This document shows, one piece after another, positions 1-11,500 of a DNA stretch of 64,000 nt. Location of the stretch: the NCBI GenBank assembly GCA_964017185.1, contig OZ024870.1, positions 26,249,621 to 26,313,620 on the forward strand. Reading direction: 5' to 3'. Source of the stretch: Rugalucina vietnamica. Its lineage: Eukaryota; Mollusca; Bivalvia; Lucinida; Lucinidae. The translations under genes were made by a program, and so were the position numbers. How positions within the stretch are numbered: the stretch's first letter is position 1; every line of letters starts with the position of its first letter. Under the pieces are notes generated by a model, which made no database searches, was not told the origin of the DNA, and worked only from the letters and a program-made list of their open reading frames with translations.

Positions 1-3000
1 CAGAACCGCGGAGCCCATTATGGCATGGCAAGCAGCTTCCAGAGTGAGAGCTATTGCCAGCATCTCCAGCATGTTGATGTGGAGACGGGATTGGTCTCTG
101 GTCCAAACACCATGATACAACAGACCCTCCGGTTCCACGTGAGATCCCCAGCCTGCCGTGCTGGCGTCCGTGAAGATCGTGTGAGAGACCGGGGCTACTT
201 TCAGGGGCACACCTTGGATCCGTTCTTGTTTCCACCAACTGAGGTGATATAATACATCCGGAGTGACTGGGATCAGTTGGTCCAATGGATGTATATGAGG
301 TCTCTATAGTGACAACAGGTACGTTTGTAATGGTCTGAGATGGAGTCTGCCCAAAACAACGTGATCTGCTGCCGCATTGAGTTGTCCCAAAAGAGACAGG
401 AAAGTCCTGGCTGATACGAATGTCTCCTGAGAAAAGACCAGAATGGCTTGGAGTATTTTTTGAATTCTGTCCTGAGGAACTCTGACAAGGTTGAGATTGG
501 TCAAGAATTCCATCCCTATGAATGTGAAAGTCTGTGTTGGAACGAGCTCTGACTTCTCGTAGTTGATAATCAAGCCTAGAGAAGTTATCAAAGACATTAG
601 ATAATGTCTGTGTTCCAAGAGAGTTCGACGACATTGGTTTCTGGCTAACCAGTCGTCGAGATAGGGATGCAGAATGATCGCTCTTTTCCTGAGAAATGTA
701 GCAATTACATTCATGAGGTAGGTAAAGACGAAAGGGCTGGTCGAAAGCCCGAATGCTAAAGCCTTGAACTGGAAGATCTGACCGTTCAGAGAGAAGCGAA
801 GGAACTTGTGTGACTGCTTGTGAATCGGGACATGCAGATACGCATCGGTAAGGTCCAATGAAAATGCCCAATCGTTCGGATAAATGGCATTCCTTACTTT
901 CCTTTGAGCTTCCATCCGGAAGTTCTGAACGCAGACGTACTTGTTTAGTGGAGACAGATCGATTATGAGTCGGGACTTTCCGTTCTTTTTCGGAACGATG
1001 AAAATCCGAGAATAAAACCCGGGACTTACCGGGTCGATTTTCTCCACTGCACCCTTCAAAAGGAGATTGGCGACCTCTTCTTCCAGACGAGAGTCCTTCG
1101 ACTGGTTGAAGAAAATTGGGACCTCTGACATGGGAGGGGGTTCTGAGAAAGGAATCAGATACCCTCTCCGGATGATAGAGAGGACCCATGGGTCGTCTGT
1201 AATGCTTTGCCAGTTGTGGACAAAGTGGGCCAATCTTCCTCCTACCGGAACTTGGGGTAGAGGAAGGGGCAGTGGAGAGACATCTTCAGTGTTTCTTAGG
1301 GGCAGAGGCCCCTCCACGAGAGGGGGCACCTCTGCCTCTGTAGCTGGAGCCTCTGAAAGAACTGCCTCTACGGCCACCGCGGCCAGATTGAGGGGGTATT
1401 TTGCTAACCTCAGTAGTCGAGGACTCTGTCTTCTGAGGAGCAGGCTTCTTTTTAGGAGGCTGAGCGCTACGCTTGCCTGAAACATTAGCAGACTGCTGTG
1501 ATTTAGGTTGTTGGGACACAGCGTTGTCAACTAATTTGTCCCTATTAGCTTGAACATTACGCTTATAAATCTCATCAACTTCCCCGCCAAAAAGTTTAGA
1601 GGAAGTGATGGGAACGTTCCTAAGACTTTGTTTGGATTCATCCGTTAAGGACTTAGATGCAGAATGGATGGCCGCGTCACGACGGGCCTGCTGCAGACCA
1701 ACAGCCATAAGAGAGGCAACTCCAATGGAATCTCTAATGGCCACGGATAAAGAGTCCAAAGTCCGCTCCAAAAGCTTGGGATCCAACTCCTTCTGGTGTA
1801 AAGATTTGTAAGCCGCAAAGGACAGGATATCGGCATGAGAAAGCGTACGTAATATATCCCGTGAGTATTTCTCATAAGATTCAAGGGACTTCACTGGGAA
1901 ACTGCAGGAACCCTTGAGCGAGAGATCTAAGCGACTGGCATCCCTGTCAAGCTGAGCAGGTTCTGCTGTCGGGAAAAACTCACAATGAGCTTTGTAAAAT
2001 TTGAGACCGGCCACTGACAAAACATCTTTGTCGCCCGGGCACCAGTTATCGACAGGAGGAGTCTTAGAGAGATTCTTTGCAATGCGCTCAATCGTGGTCT
2101 TGACCACCGATGACTGAGGCAAGGAAATGGATTTCCTTGGAGCTCTCTCTTGATCCATCTGAATACTTGACCTAGGTCGACAATCAGAAGGATCACGCTC
2201 CGGTTCTCTTGGGAACTTGTCTTCTGGCAGAAGTTAGAGAATTTCCTCAACCAAGGATGAAAATTTAATGGCTTCAGAATCCGCTAATTCATCCTTGAGA
2301 GGTTGCCGAGACTGACGAGAAACATCACGCTCGCTTTGAGAGTCAGAGTGATCATTGAAATCGTTCTCATCTGAACGGATTTCAACGCTTAACTCAGGAG
2401 AGTGTCTGTCCCGATGTTGTGACAATTCTCTCCGAGTATGAGAGACTCGCGAGACACGCTATTCCTCAACTGAATGAGCCGAAGAGGATGAGGAAGATCT
2501 AGATGAAGAAGGTGAAGGTGTACGAGGACGTTTCCTTGTATTCTTCTTCTTATAATCTTTACGTCCACTTCTGTGGGACTTATGTCGCAGTTTACTCTTC
2601 TTCTTCTTTCGTCTCTCACGAGAAGAAGATGAAGAGGATAAAGAGGATGAATAAGAGGAGTAGGAAGAGCCACGTTTCCTCTTATGACTAACTTTCTTGA
2701 CATGGTGTCTATCACGACGGGAGAGTCTCCCATGATCCCGAGAGCGGGATTTAGAGCGTGACCTGCACCTATCACGTGAACGTGAGCGAGATCTCTGATG
2801 ACGTCGGGATGATTGATTCGAAACCCGATCATGAGCCGATCTCGAAAAGAAGGCGGTCTCTCACGGCGTTGTCTTAGAGCAGATGCCGGAGAGAGCTCAC
2901 CATGATTAGCATGGCGAAGAGGAATCAAAGGCGTGTGACGCCTATCCTCTGAACTGATATGTCTAGAGTTTTGGTTGTTTGGAAGCCTGGGACCAAACTC

Positions 3001-4150
3001 TACATCAGTAGAATGATCAAAACGATCTTTTGACCTAGGACTATGAACGGCATCCGATATCCGGTGTCCGGTTAGGCCTATGGTCAGAGTCAGACAACAG
3101 TACTAGAGTGTCCTTTTTGTGACCTGGATCTCTAGACAAAGTCTGGTGAACATTGTCCGGTGTCCGGCGTCCGGATGTCCGGTTGTCCGGTGTTCACTTG
3201 TTCAGTAGGAAGTTGAATTCCATGACCAGCGTCCGGTTGTCCGGCGTCCGGATGTCCGGTGATCAGGGCTGAACAGTGTCAGAGGGTCCCTGTCCGGTGT
3301 CCGGTGTCCAGTCCGGTGTCCTCTGAACAGAGCTGATGTGATCCAGGTGTTCTCGGGACCCTACCGGACTCGGTACGAAACCGAGCCTTAGTAGCCGGAA
3401 GGACGTCGACAGTCAAGGGATCCTTCACCAGTTTCCCAGTGTTGTCTCCCCGGGACAAGTCCCGACTGTCTAACTTACCTGCCGAGTGCCGAGAATGGCG
3501 CTCGGTAGGAGACTTTGAGCGCAAGGCATATCGCAATGAAGATGACCTCTTGCTCGAGCGTCCCCTTGAAGGCGACGACTCACCAAACGGCGGGTCGTAT
3601 GCCTCCGTAGCGGAGGAGCCGACCTGAGAGTCCGAAGTCACAAGGACTTGAGACTGGGTTCTCTTGACAAAAGATGACGATTGATTAGACCTCTTAGTCT
3701 TCTTTGACTTCGCCATCTTGTAACGGTAGGATCTTTTCTTCAAAACCAAAGACCAAACCGAAGACGACCAGGAAGAACAGAACTCACAAGGTTTGTCCCT
3801 GGAACATAAAGCACAAGATAAACAGTCAGGATGATTGTCAAAAGCCGCCTTGAGATGACCGCAGTCACCGCGGATCTGCGGCATCCGAAAAAGGCGCGAA
3901 GAGAACCCCGCGAAAAAAACAAAGAAAAAATACGAAATAACAATTATTTCACGATAATAAGTAGTAAATACAAACGCAATTACGATAGTAATTGAAAGAG
4001 TAGCACAGAAATTAAAAGGGAATGAGACAAATCGTAAAAAATTTTCTTCAGAGAAGAAACGATGTAGACTCCATTCCTTTCAATTTAATTCTGACACGAA
4101 AATCTTGTGCACTTCCGGTTTCCGGTGACTATTGACACAGACACCATATA
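1..4150 (-). mobile_element. DIRS-type retroelement, partial and broken
   Basis: Fossil of a DIRS-type (tyrosine-recombinase class) retroelement that runs off the left edge. In element order I see a Cys/His-rich gag-like part (about 3280-3890), an Arg/Ser-rich gag-like stretch (about 2240-2930), a second gag-like part with a Gly/Arg-rich tail (about 1290-2160), reverse transcriptase (about 300-1290, with LDLTDAYLHVPI and the YLDDW box) and RNase H (about 1-300, with TDAS, GWG and HINMLE). The RT and RNase H motifs are typical of DIRS. The recombinase that normally follows would lie left of the window. The copy looks broken in about three places. RT motifs remain well preserved, so it is probably not very old. 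The right boundary is an estimate; no terminal repeat was identified. Confidence 0.85.
3057..3325. repeat. imperfect GTCCGG short-period repeats
   Basis: Many copies of GTCCGG(T/C) with variable spacers, denser from about 3150, lie inside the gag-like part of the DIRS element. It is local low-complexity expansion. Confidence 0.7.
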
Positions 4151-4255
4151 GGTTCTGGTCATCTCGCCCCAAAACTGGTAAGGGTGTCCAAATTTTGAAA
4201 GGGTAGCATAGGTATATAGCTATAAGATAAGTATATGGTAAGGAAGCGCTCATTA

Positions 4256-5050
4256 AAACATATGTTAGCCAGTTGAGATCTTGGTTTAATTTTATTCTTA
4301 TCCATTTTTAATAATCGCTAATACATTTTCGCTGTACTTATAGAAATGGTAAATTCGCCGTCCTAGTAAAAATGGTTTTAGTGATGAATCAGTGGAAATG
4401 GTCTCCTTCCCGCCTAGTATCTTTGGGTTGAGGTTTTGGCTTTATTGTAGCAACATTTTGTAATACATGTGTTAGCCAGTTGAGATCTTGGTTTAGTTTT
4501 ATTCTAATCCATTTTTAATAACTGCTAATACATTTTCGCTGTACTGATAGAAATGGTAATTTCGCTGTCCTAGTAAATATGGTTTTATTAATGAAAATGA
4601 TAATCTCTGTATTTCTGGTGTCTTTGGTTAGGATTTTAACTTAATTACATCAAAAGTTTTTGTCACATGTGTTCGCCAGTTGAACACTATGTTTGTTCTT
4701 ATTTAATTTTCTTTCTTTATGAAATCGAGGATGTCCCCGGGAAAAAAACATCCGTGAAAAATAGTTTTTGGCATTGTCCCCAGTAAAAACGATAATCAGT
4801 GTCCCAGGCAAAGTGGTTCATCTTAATTATACTTTTGTTTATTGTGCCTACCTCTCTGTCATGCTTGTTGCCTTTCATTTTGTTTAAAACTTAGCTGGAT
4901 GGCTACCTTGTTGGGAAAGAGCTAGTCAATCTGCTTGTGTGTGTTGTCAGAAAAATGTTGTGTTGTGTTTTATGTATTTTCTTTCCCACCTGGTGTCTAT
5001 GTTGGGACTTTAAATTTAATTGCATTGATTCCTGATCCCTCTATTCTTAC
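4256..5050. repeat. about 205-bp degenerate tandem repeat
   Basis: The phrase TTAGCCAGTTGAGATCTTGG recurs at about 4263 and 4468, with a decayed third start near 4670. Each is followed by the same AT-rich body ending in a TTTGG(G/T)T(T/A)GG-like stretch. A fourth, very worn unit may reach about 5050. No coding potential was seen. Confidence 0.7.
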
Positions 5051-5185
5051 TTAATGATTTTCCAGTATTCTTTTAGAATTCAAGGATGGATTGTCAAGTT
5101 GACCCAGAACTGTTGAAAGATTAGTATCATATTGGAACATCATTAAGAGTATTAAGTAACATCATACTATAATTTGAGCAACGTT

Positions 5186-6495
5186 TGTCTGTTTGTTTGT
5201 TTGTCTGTTTGTTTGTTCCCCTACTCCTCCCAGGTCCTTGGGCCGATCTTCACCAAACTTGGAGGGAAAGTGGAGGGGGGCCCCGGATATTAGCTTGAGG
5301 GGTTCATTTTTTGAAAGGTCAAGGTCATCGAGGTCAGAGATCAAATTTATGTTTTTTTTTCTGTTTGTTCCCCTACTTCTACCAGGTCCTTGGGCCGATC
5401 TTCACCAAACTTGGTGGGAAGGTTGAGGGCGGCCCCAGATATTAGCTCGAGGGGTTCATTTTTATTAAAGGTCAAGGTCATCGAGGTCAAATGTCAAATT
5501 TCTGTATCTCGGCAGTCCTTGGTCCGATTTGCATGAAACTTGGCGTGTGTATACAGGTTCATCCTTGATTAAGATTTATGGGTCCAATTGGGTCAAAGGT
5601 CATCGAGGTCAAAGGTCAAATTTATGTTTGTTTTTTCTGTTGGTCATGTTTTTTTTCTGTTTGTTCCCCTACTTCTCCCAGGTCCTTAGGCCGATCTTCA
5701 CCAAACTTGGTGGGAAGGTTGAGGGCGGCCCCGGATGTTAGCTCGAGGGGTTCATTTTTAAAGGTCAAGGTCATCGAGGTCAAAGGTCAAATTTCTGTAT
5801 CTCGGCAGTCCTTGGTCCGATTTGCATGAAACTTGGTGAGTGTATACAGGTTGATCACTGATTAAGATTTATGGGTCCAATTGGGTCAAAGGTCATCGAG
5901 GTCAAAGGTCAAATTTCTGTTTGTTTTATTTCTTTTTGTTCCTCCCAGGTCCTTGGGCCGATCTTCACCAAACTTGGTGGGAAGGTTGAGGGCGGCCCCG
6001 GATATTAGCTCGAGGGGTTCATTTTTCAAAGGTCAATGTCATTGAGGTCAAAGGTCAAATTTCTGTATCTCGGCAGTCCTTCGATTTACATGAAACTTGG
6101 TGAGTGTATACAGGTTGATCCCTGATTAAGATTTATGGGTCCAATTGGGTCAAAGGTCATCAAGGTCAAAGGTCAAATTTATGTGGTTTTTTTTTTCTGT
6201 TTGTCCCTCCCAGGTCCTTGAGCCGATCTTCACCAAACTTGGAGGTAAGGTGGAGGGTGGCCCCGGATATTAGCTCGAGGGGTTCATTTTTAAAGGTCAA
6301 TGTCATCGAGGTCAAAGATCAAATTTCTGTATCTCGGCAGTCCTTCGTCCGATTTGGATGAAACTTGGTGAGTGTATACAGGTTGATCCCTGATTAAGAT
6401 TTATGGGTCCAATTGGGTCAAAGGTCATCGAGGTCAAAGGTCAAATTTATGTTGTTTTTTTTTTGTTTGTTCCCCTACTTCTCCCAGGTCCTTCT
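5186..6495 (+). repeat. about 280-bp tandem repeat rich in AGGTCA half-sites
   Basis: About five units. Each contains CCAGGTCCTTGGGCCGATCT, a block with GGTTCATTTTTAAAGGTCAA, a CTCGGCAGTCCTTGGTCCGA block and a second AGGTCA block. Starts of the CCAGGTCCTT phrase lie near 5231, 5384, 5679, 5946, 6211 and 6486. The last unit is cut off just before a MITE. By eye I count about 27 exact AGGTCA half-sites on the plus strand. The array lies directly 3' of the NR1J-like gene. It may be an ordinary dispersed molluscan repeat. Confidence 0.9.
5762..5789 (+). promoter_or_regulatory. AGGTCA cluster in DR0-DR3-DR1 spacing
   Basis: Four exact AGGTCA half-sites occur at 5762-5767, 5768-5773, 5777-5782 and 5784-5789, with spacers of 0, 3 and 1 bases. 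DR3 is the classic VDR/NR1I response-element spacing, and DR1 suits RXR/HNF4-type dimers (known for those families). Similar three-site blocks recur at about 5597, 5892, 6155 and 6424. Binding is inference. Confidence 0.35.
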
Positions 6496-6516
6496 CGACG
6501 GGTAAAATTTACTAGT

Positions 6517-6732
6517 TACAAAAACTTGCCTATACAATATACAGTGATTTTTAAAGTTGTAAAAATGAAATTTTTCAGTTGAAAATTTTTGGCGAGGCGG
6601 TTCTAACTAGTACCCACAATCTATGTTTTGGAGCAAAAATAAGAAAAATAGGTATACACTTGCAAACCCCAGTTTTACTATATAAAAGTGGGGTTTAAGG
6701 GGGTGTTCAATGCATGGACGTGTTTTCCTGAT
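6517..6732. mobile_element. MITE family M1, copy 1
   Basis: Foldback element whose ends read like ACAAAAACTTGCC and, on the opposite strand, AGGAAAACACGTCC. It carries the family core GGCGGTTCTAAC and the phrase ACCCACAATCTATGTTTTG. It abuts the truncated end of the AGGTCA repeat array. Confidence 0.7.
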
Positions 6733-6821
6733 GGAAGTATTGAGAAAATTTGGGGAAATTGCTGCCCTGAACCATAGCAAAATTCACATGTAATAAAACA
6801 AAACAATTTAGCTTCAACTCT

Positions 6822-7795
6822 TCACCAAATTTCTTTTGCAAAAGCAGACAATTTATCCTGGAGACCGTCCGTTATGCCTTGTCTCAGGTTTTTCAATTCA
6901 CGCAAACTATTCAGTTTTTGCAGTATTAATGTGAAGTATTCTTTTCCTTTCCCATATGAATAGTAAGCTTCCAAGTAATGCTTCAAGAGAATAAGATATC
7001 TATTCTGAATATTAGAAAGATGTCTACGCTGAACCAGATTGTCCCAAAACGGACTGAACACTAAAACTACCGAAAACATTGCCATCACACAAGGGTCTTT
7101 GAATAATGCATTTTGCATACTCATAACCAAATTAATCAGAATCTCGGTGCTGTCTTTGTGCAGCATAAATGCATTTTTAAGATCTTCCAACCTCACCTTA
7201 ATGTCATTCACGATGAAACAGTTTTCTTCTTTATCAAAATTATACGCCAACAGAAGAACCATGCAACACTGAATGCTTCCTTTCAGGCAATTCACTTTTA
7301 CTTCCATATCTAATTGACTAAAATCCTCCACGCTTTTTATGAGATTAATAACCTTTTTTGCATAACCAGATGCAAAAGTATTGTAAAAATCTTGCATTTC
7401 TACCATGGAGCTTGGCACTTCTGCTGCAAACGAAGCTTTTAGTGCTGAATTAAATCTCTTTCCCAAAAGGTCTATGAGTGACTTTTCTTCATCAGTCAAT
7501 GTTCGATTGTTCTTAGGTCTACCAACTTTCATCGAAGACTGCTCTACATGATGATGGTAAAGCTTCCTACTGCTGCCAGCTTCATTTTGTGAACAGTGTG
7601 GCCAACTTTTGGATTGAAACCATGACACTCCTTTATCAGGTTCCCTTATGTTGTCAACAGGAACGTCACTTTTTACTTTGTTCTCATTTCCCACTGTTTC
7701 TATGGAATTTCCCTTAGCTACCAATCCTTGTTGAGCCACTGTCTTGTGTTGTTTCTTTACAGCTTTGTCCCGAGGCCTGATCCTGTGTCCATGCT
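6822..7795 (-). CDS. NR1J: NR1J-like receptor, ligand-binding-domain exon 2 (distal)
   Basis: Terminal coding exon for the hinge and a whole nuclear-receptor ligand-binding domain (323 residues, no internal intron). The 3' splice site is a T-rich tract ending TTGCAG at 7796. The exon enters in phase 1, so the G left over from the DBD exon plus AG gives GAG, and the frame is then open to the stop. LBD signatures include KSVEDF, FKDP, NRYLILLKHYLE and KEYF. The C-terminal LSAFAKEIW fits an AF-2 helix. It is about 40 percent identical by eye to the proximal LBD exon at 10521-11500 over 150 core residues. It lies 2.7 kb 3' of that exon's stop. No separate DBD exon was found between the two, so it is either an alternative last exon or the remnant of a tandem paralogue. 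No clear AATAAA follows the stop. Confidence 0.85.
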
Positions 7796-8266
7796 CTGCA
7801 ACAAAACAATGAGAAATTTCCAGGGAGGGCTACCAGGGTTCAAACTAGACAACAACTTTAGACCCCTCTCCCCCACCCACCCCAAAAATTTGGGAGAAGT
7901 TTCAGGTTTGCCTATATATTCTTTGCATTTTCTCTTCTCCCTCAGCTGAAAATAAGTTTGTTCGCCCTGTAGGCTATTCCTTGGCTACAATCAAAGACTA
8001 TCTGCCAGCACCCAATGGAAAAATAGTGAGTAAATTTCTATAGCATGCAAAGAAAACTCCCACTGGTAGCTGAAAATTTATCATTGATTTGTTTCATTAC
8101 CAGAGCAAGTCTTAATTGTCACAGCACCATTTTCAGTAATTGGGGAAAATGTTTCAAACAACATAACTAGAACTGTAGACATGCTTTTTTTTTTTTTGGT
8201 TTAACAGATTTCACTTTATCACAGTAAAAGCAATCAAATGGCTGTTGACCTACATGTACATGTAAA
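7796..8266. other. intronic or intergenic DNA, nothing recognised
   Basis: Only the pyrimidine tract of the distal LBD acceptor and AT-rich sequence were seen here. Confidence 0.5.
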
Positions 8267-8489
8267 TGAGCCTCAACGCGAGAAAACCAGTCTTCGGGAT
8301 TTTCTACCGGGTGCGACTCAAATCGGCCTGTACAGGCACAGAAGCAGGCTAGAGGCTTGAATTTTGGCTAAAGGTAGATGAGGAATTGTACTATCTGAGT
8401 AGCGAAAACAAAGGCGCTGATCAGCTGTGCAGTTACTGCCTTTGTTTTGAATGTTTTCGCATAATACAGTTTTCTCGTGATGCGGCTCA
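8267..8489. mobile_element. MITE family M2, diverged copy
   Basis: Both ends (TGAGCCTCAACGCGAG and GTGATGCGGCTCA) and the CAAAGGCGCTGATCAGC core are present, but one arm of the core hairpin is shortened. Confidence 0.75.
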
Positions 8490-8911
8490 AATGATTTTGA
8501 AGAAGCAATTAACATTTTATCCATCAAATCTTAAAGGAAGTTTTATGTTTTGACACTTTAATAGTTAAACTGATTAAAATTTTCTGTTTTAATAAAGAAT
8601 CATAGGGATAATCATGCAAGTCTACCTTTGAAAACCATCTAAAATCAGTTGTTTGAAAGTTAAGAAAGTCAAAGTCATACAAAGTCAATCATTTCTACAT
8701 TGCATTACTGACTACAACTTGAAAACAATATACATGTACAAAAGTGCAGCATCACATAAACAGACACGTGGTCAACTACAGTGACTGCAATAGATCTACT
8801 CCTATCTATCACAAGGGCTTCAAGAAACAACAATATCAGTAAAATTTCTACTTTGTATCTTTCAAAGATTTCATCTTTTTCTATCTAATAAACAGGTCAA
8901 CCTCATTTTAA

Positions 8912-9142
8912 TGCACCAGTCATTTGTATCCCCGGCCACCCTAGGGCCGGGGATAGTGTGGACTCAGCGGGGCTAAAGTGCCATGTTTTAATGATGAGTC
9001 CCGGCAGTTGCCGGGGATGTGCTGGGGTTTTAATTTCCCGCCATTAAAACCGGGACTCATCATTAAAACATGGCACTTTAGCCCCGCTGAGTCCACACTA
9101 TCCCCGGCCCTAGGGTGGCCGGGGATACAAATGACTGGTGCA
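8912..9142. mobile_element. MITE family M3, perfect 93-bp hairpin flanked by TTAA
   Basis: Arms 8912-9004 and 9050-9142 are exact reverse complements (93 bp each) around a 45-base loop. Ends read TGCACCAGTCATTTGTA. TTAA is present on both sides (8908-8911 and 9143-9146), which would fit a TTAA target duplication. The flanks also mirror each other (CCTCATTTTAA and TTAAAATGAGG), so part of that match may be extended palindrome. Confidence 0.85.
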
Positions 9143-9299
9143 TTAAAATGAGGTTACATATCAATTGTATTTTTAACATTTCATTACTTTTATGGTCCTT
9201 ATCTAATTTGCAAATGTACCTGTACTTTTACACACAAAAATTCAAGCCCCTCTCTAATATTTCAGTTTCATCAGAGCAACTCCCAGCTGTAGTTCCATA

Positions 9300-9594
9300 T
9301 TATGGTTATCCTCCAGGGAGCCGGAGCTTTCTGCAGGGATTTTACCACAAATCTGGCCCCGCAGTGCCGGGCTTTTAGCCGGGCTTTTAGCCGGGCTTTA
9401 AAAATTAGAAAGTTTAAAGCCCCACTATTCCCCGGCCGTAGGGGAGCCGGGGATACAAATGACTGGTGCATAATGCTATCTTTGATGTCCATGGAAACAG
9501 ACTGTGTTATCAGTGAAACTATGTAATAATGAGGTTATTTAAAATAGCCATACAGCAAAATAATCATTTTGGGAGCAATGACATGGCCATGTTA
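9300..9594. mobile_element. MITE remnants (M3 half-copy plus Tigger-like piece)
   Basis: From about 9300 to 9470 there is a worn M3 copy with a good right end (ACAAATGACTGGTGCA) and three direct GGGCTTTTAGCC repeats near 9369. From about 9473 to 9590 the sequence matches the inverted interior of the Tigger-like MITE at 22467-22658. Confidence 0.65.
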
Positions 9595-9833
9595 TGAGCC
9601 GCCCAGTGGGAAGACCAACAATCTGCCTAGGCGAAAACAAAGGCGCAGATCAGCTTCGCAGTAACTGCGAAGCTGATCGGCGCCTTTGTTTTCGCTTCTC
9701 AGATAGTACAGTTCCTCTTCTACTTAAATTCAAAATTTCAAGATTCTAGCTCTTTTCTGTGACTATACAGGTCGGTTTATGTCAGATCTGGTTGGAAACC
9801 ACATTGTTGGTTTGCTCTTATATTGAAGGCTCC
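9595..9833. mobile_element. MITE family M2 copy
   Basis: Starts TGAGCCGCCCAGTGGG. The core hairpin (GCGAAAACAAAGGCGC and its complement) is almost intact, and the right end is worn. Confidence 0.8.
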
Positions 9834-10184
9834 ACCGTAGTGAGGGGCTTTATAATGAGGCTAAACTGTAACTACAGGTAGTGCTTATGGAACACAAGGC
9901 TCTTTGACAATTGTTGACAAGAAAAACCAACATTCATCGTTTTCAGAAAATATCTAAAACTTTTGATAAAAAATTTTAACCGGCTAAGCCAAAAAACAAA
10001 ATCTCAATGCTTGCTAACTTTACCTTTGAGAGTTTCCCGAACACCTTGCTCACTAATATTTAGAAGAGGTATAATTTGTCAGGAGAAAAATTTCATCTTT
10101 TTTTATGCTATATAATATTCCATTAAAGAATCCTTAATGGCACAAAACAGTTACATGCAAGTTGGGAGGGTTACAGCTATTTTC
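9834..10184. other. no recognised feature
   Basis: AT-rich sequence between two repeats on the 3' side of the proximal LBD exon. It has no convincing reading frame or repeat. Confidence 0.5.
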
Positions 10185-10361
10185 CTAGGGCTTGGTCAAC
10201 AATTTTTAGTCATGTCGAGACATAGTCACCGCATCATGGCTATCAATCAGTACTGTTGGAAGTTAATGTGTCTTGCTCAAGCAGCACCACCAGTTGGGAT
10301 CGAACCAAAGACCACTTGATTCGTAGTCTGATGCTCTACAACCAAGCCATCATTCTCCCCT
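10185..10361 (-). mobile_element. tRNA-derived SINE
   Basis: Read on the minus strand, a tRNA-like head begins near 10361 with an A-box-like TGGCTTGGTTGTAGAGC and a B box GGTTCGATCCC (10296-10306). It is followed by a body with GAGCAAGACACATTAACTTC and ATGACTAAAAATTGTTGACC. Similar bodies occur at 13961 and 52701. Confidence 0.7.
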
Positions 10362-10520
10362 GTCTTCTTGACTGAGACAAGGTTTCATATGGGGAGAGGT
10401 AAATGGTCATTTCCTTTCTTATGTATTGTACAAATTAAATCAGCAAAACCTGAGTATATATTATAACAAATAACTTTTTTTTGTCTCAACTAAGCTTCAC
10501 AAAAGTACACAGTACTTTTG

Positions 10521-11500
10521 TTAGCAGATATTTTCAAAATTATATACTTCTTTTGTAAGAGGATCAACTTTCTGCGGATCTGTATCAACCAGAACCTCAG
10601 TCCAGGCAACTGACAATTCTCTTAACTCCCTAGCTCTCTTTAGAACAGTAGCAAAGTAGTCTTTGCAAGTACTGTAAGAATATTTGCACTCCAGATAGTG
10701 TTTAAGCAAAATCATATATTTGTCCTGAAGGCTGGACATCAGTTCATGTTGCAGAAGCTCAGGCCCATCTGGGCTAAATAAAAGAATTAGATGAAACAAT
10801 GCATGTAGCAATGGATCTTTAAACCAATCAGCCTGCATACTAAAACAAATATTGATAAACATTTCAGCAACATTCTTATGCGAACTGAAAGCTTTCATAA
10901 ACATGTCTACTGGTACATACATCCCTTGAATGAAAAATGATTTTCTGGAGACGTCGAGTCTGTATGCTCCTAACAACGTTAATGCCATCCGTACCGAAGA
11001 CTTTATACTCAGAAGTTGAGCTTCCTTAGATAACAACTTGAAATCTTCCACCGACTTCACGTAAGTCACCAGTTTTTTGGCCCATATCATAGAGGTATTT
11101 AGAAAATCTTTCACTTCATCCAATGATTCTGAAAAACCAGGAACTACCATTTCTGTTGCACTGACATATTTTGTTTCTAAATCATGTAAAAAACTTTTCT
11201 CCTTTTCAGACAGCCGTCTAAACTGGGAGGGACTCTCGCGTGAACTGCACCCTTCTGTACTGTACTCCCAATCCTCAGACGGTGGCCACCCCAGCTCCCG
11301 AGAGTCAGTCCAATTATACAAACTATCACAACTGGCAACAATAACCACGGTATCGGGAGAAGACTGGTCGGCGTCACCAGATGAAACAATATTACATTTG
11401 TCCATCTGGCCCATGTCCGAGGGTTCAGGTTGGCTTCCACATGTCTCAGTCCTACGTTTGCGGCTACCAGGTCGTTTTCTCATTTGCAGTCTTGATGCGT
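10521..11500 (-). CDS. NR1J: NR1J-like receptor, ligand-binding-domain exon 1 (proximal)
   Basis: Terminal coding exon with a basic hinge (RLQMRKRPGSRKRR) and a complete LBD, 325 residues to the stop, in one uninterrupted exon. The 3' splice site is CTTACTTGCAG, cutting at 11501. The first two bases AC join the G at the end of the DBD exon to make GAC in frame. LBD signatures include KSVEDF, WFKDP, the LFSP turn, DKYMILLKHYLECKY and ELREL. The last residues PLTKEVYNF fit the AF-2 activation helix. Joined to the DBD exons this gives a receptor of about 503 residues, a normal size. The family acts as a ligand-regulated transcription factor in the nucleus; NR1J members are xenobiotic or sterol sensors (family knowledge). 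Only a weak AATATA-type signal was seen downstream. Confidence 0.9.

Noticed and set aside
1067-1480. Plus-strand 137-codon frame
   Set aside because: Shadow of the minus-strand retroelement coding region.
10521-11500. Starting the proximal LBD as an independent protein at the GTG near 11519
   Set aside because: GTG is not a normal eukaryotic start. The position is within the acceptor tract, and the splice into the DBD exon is in frame.
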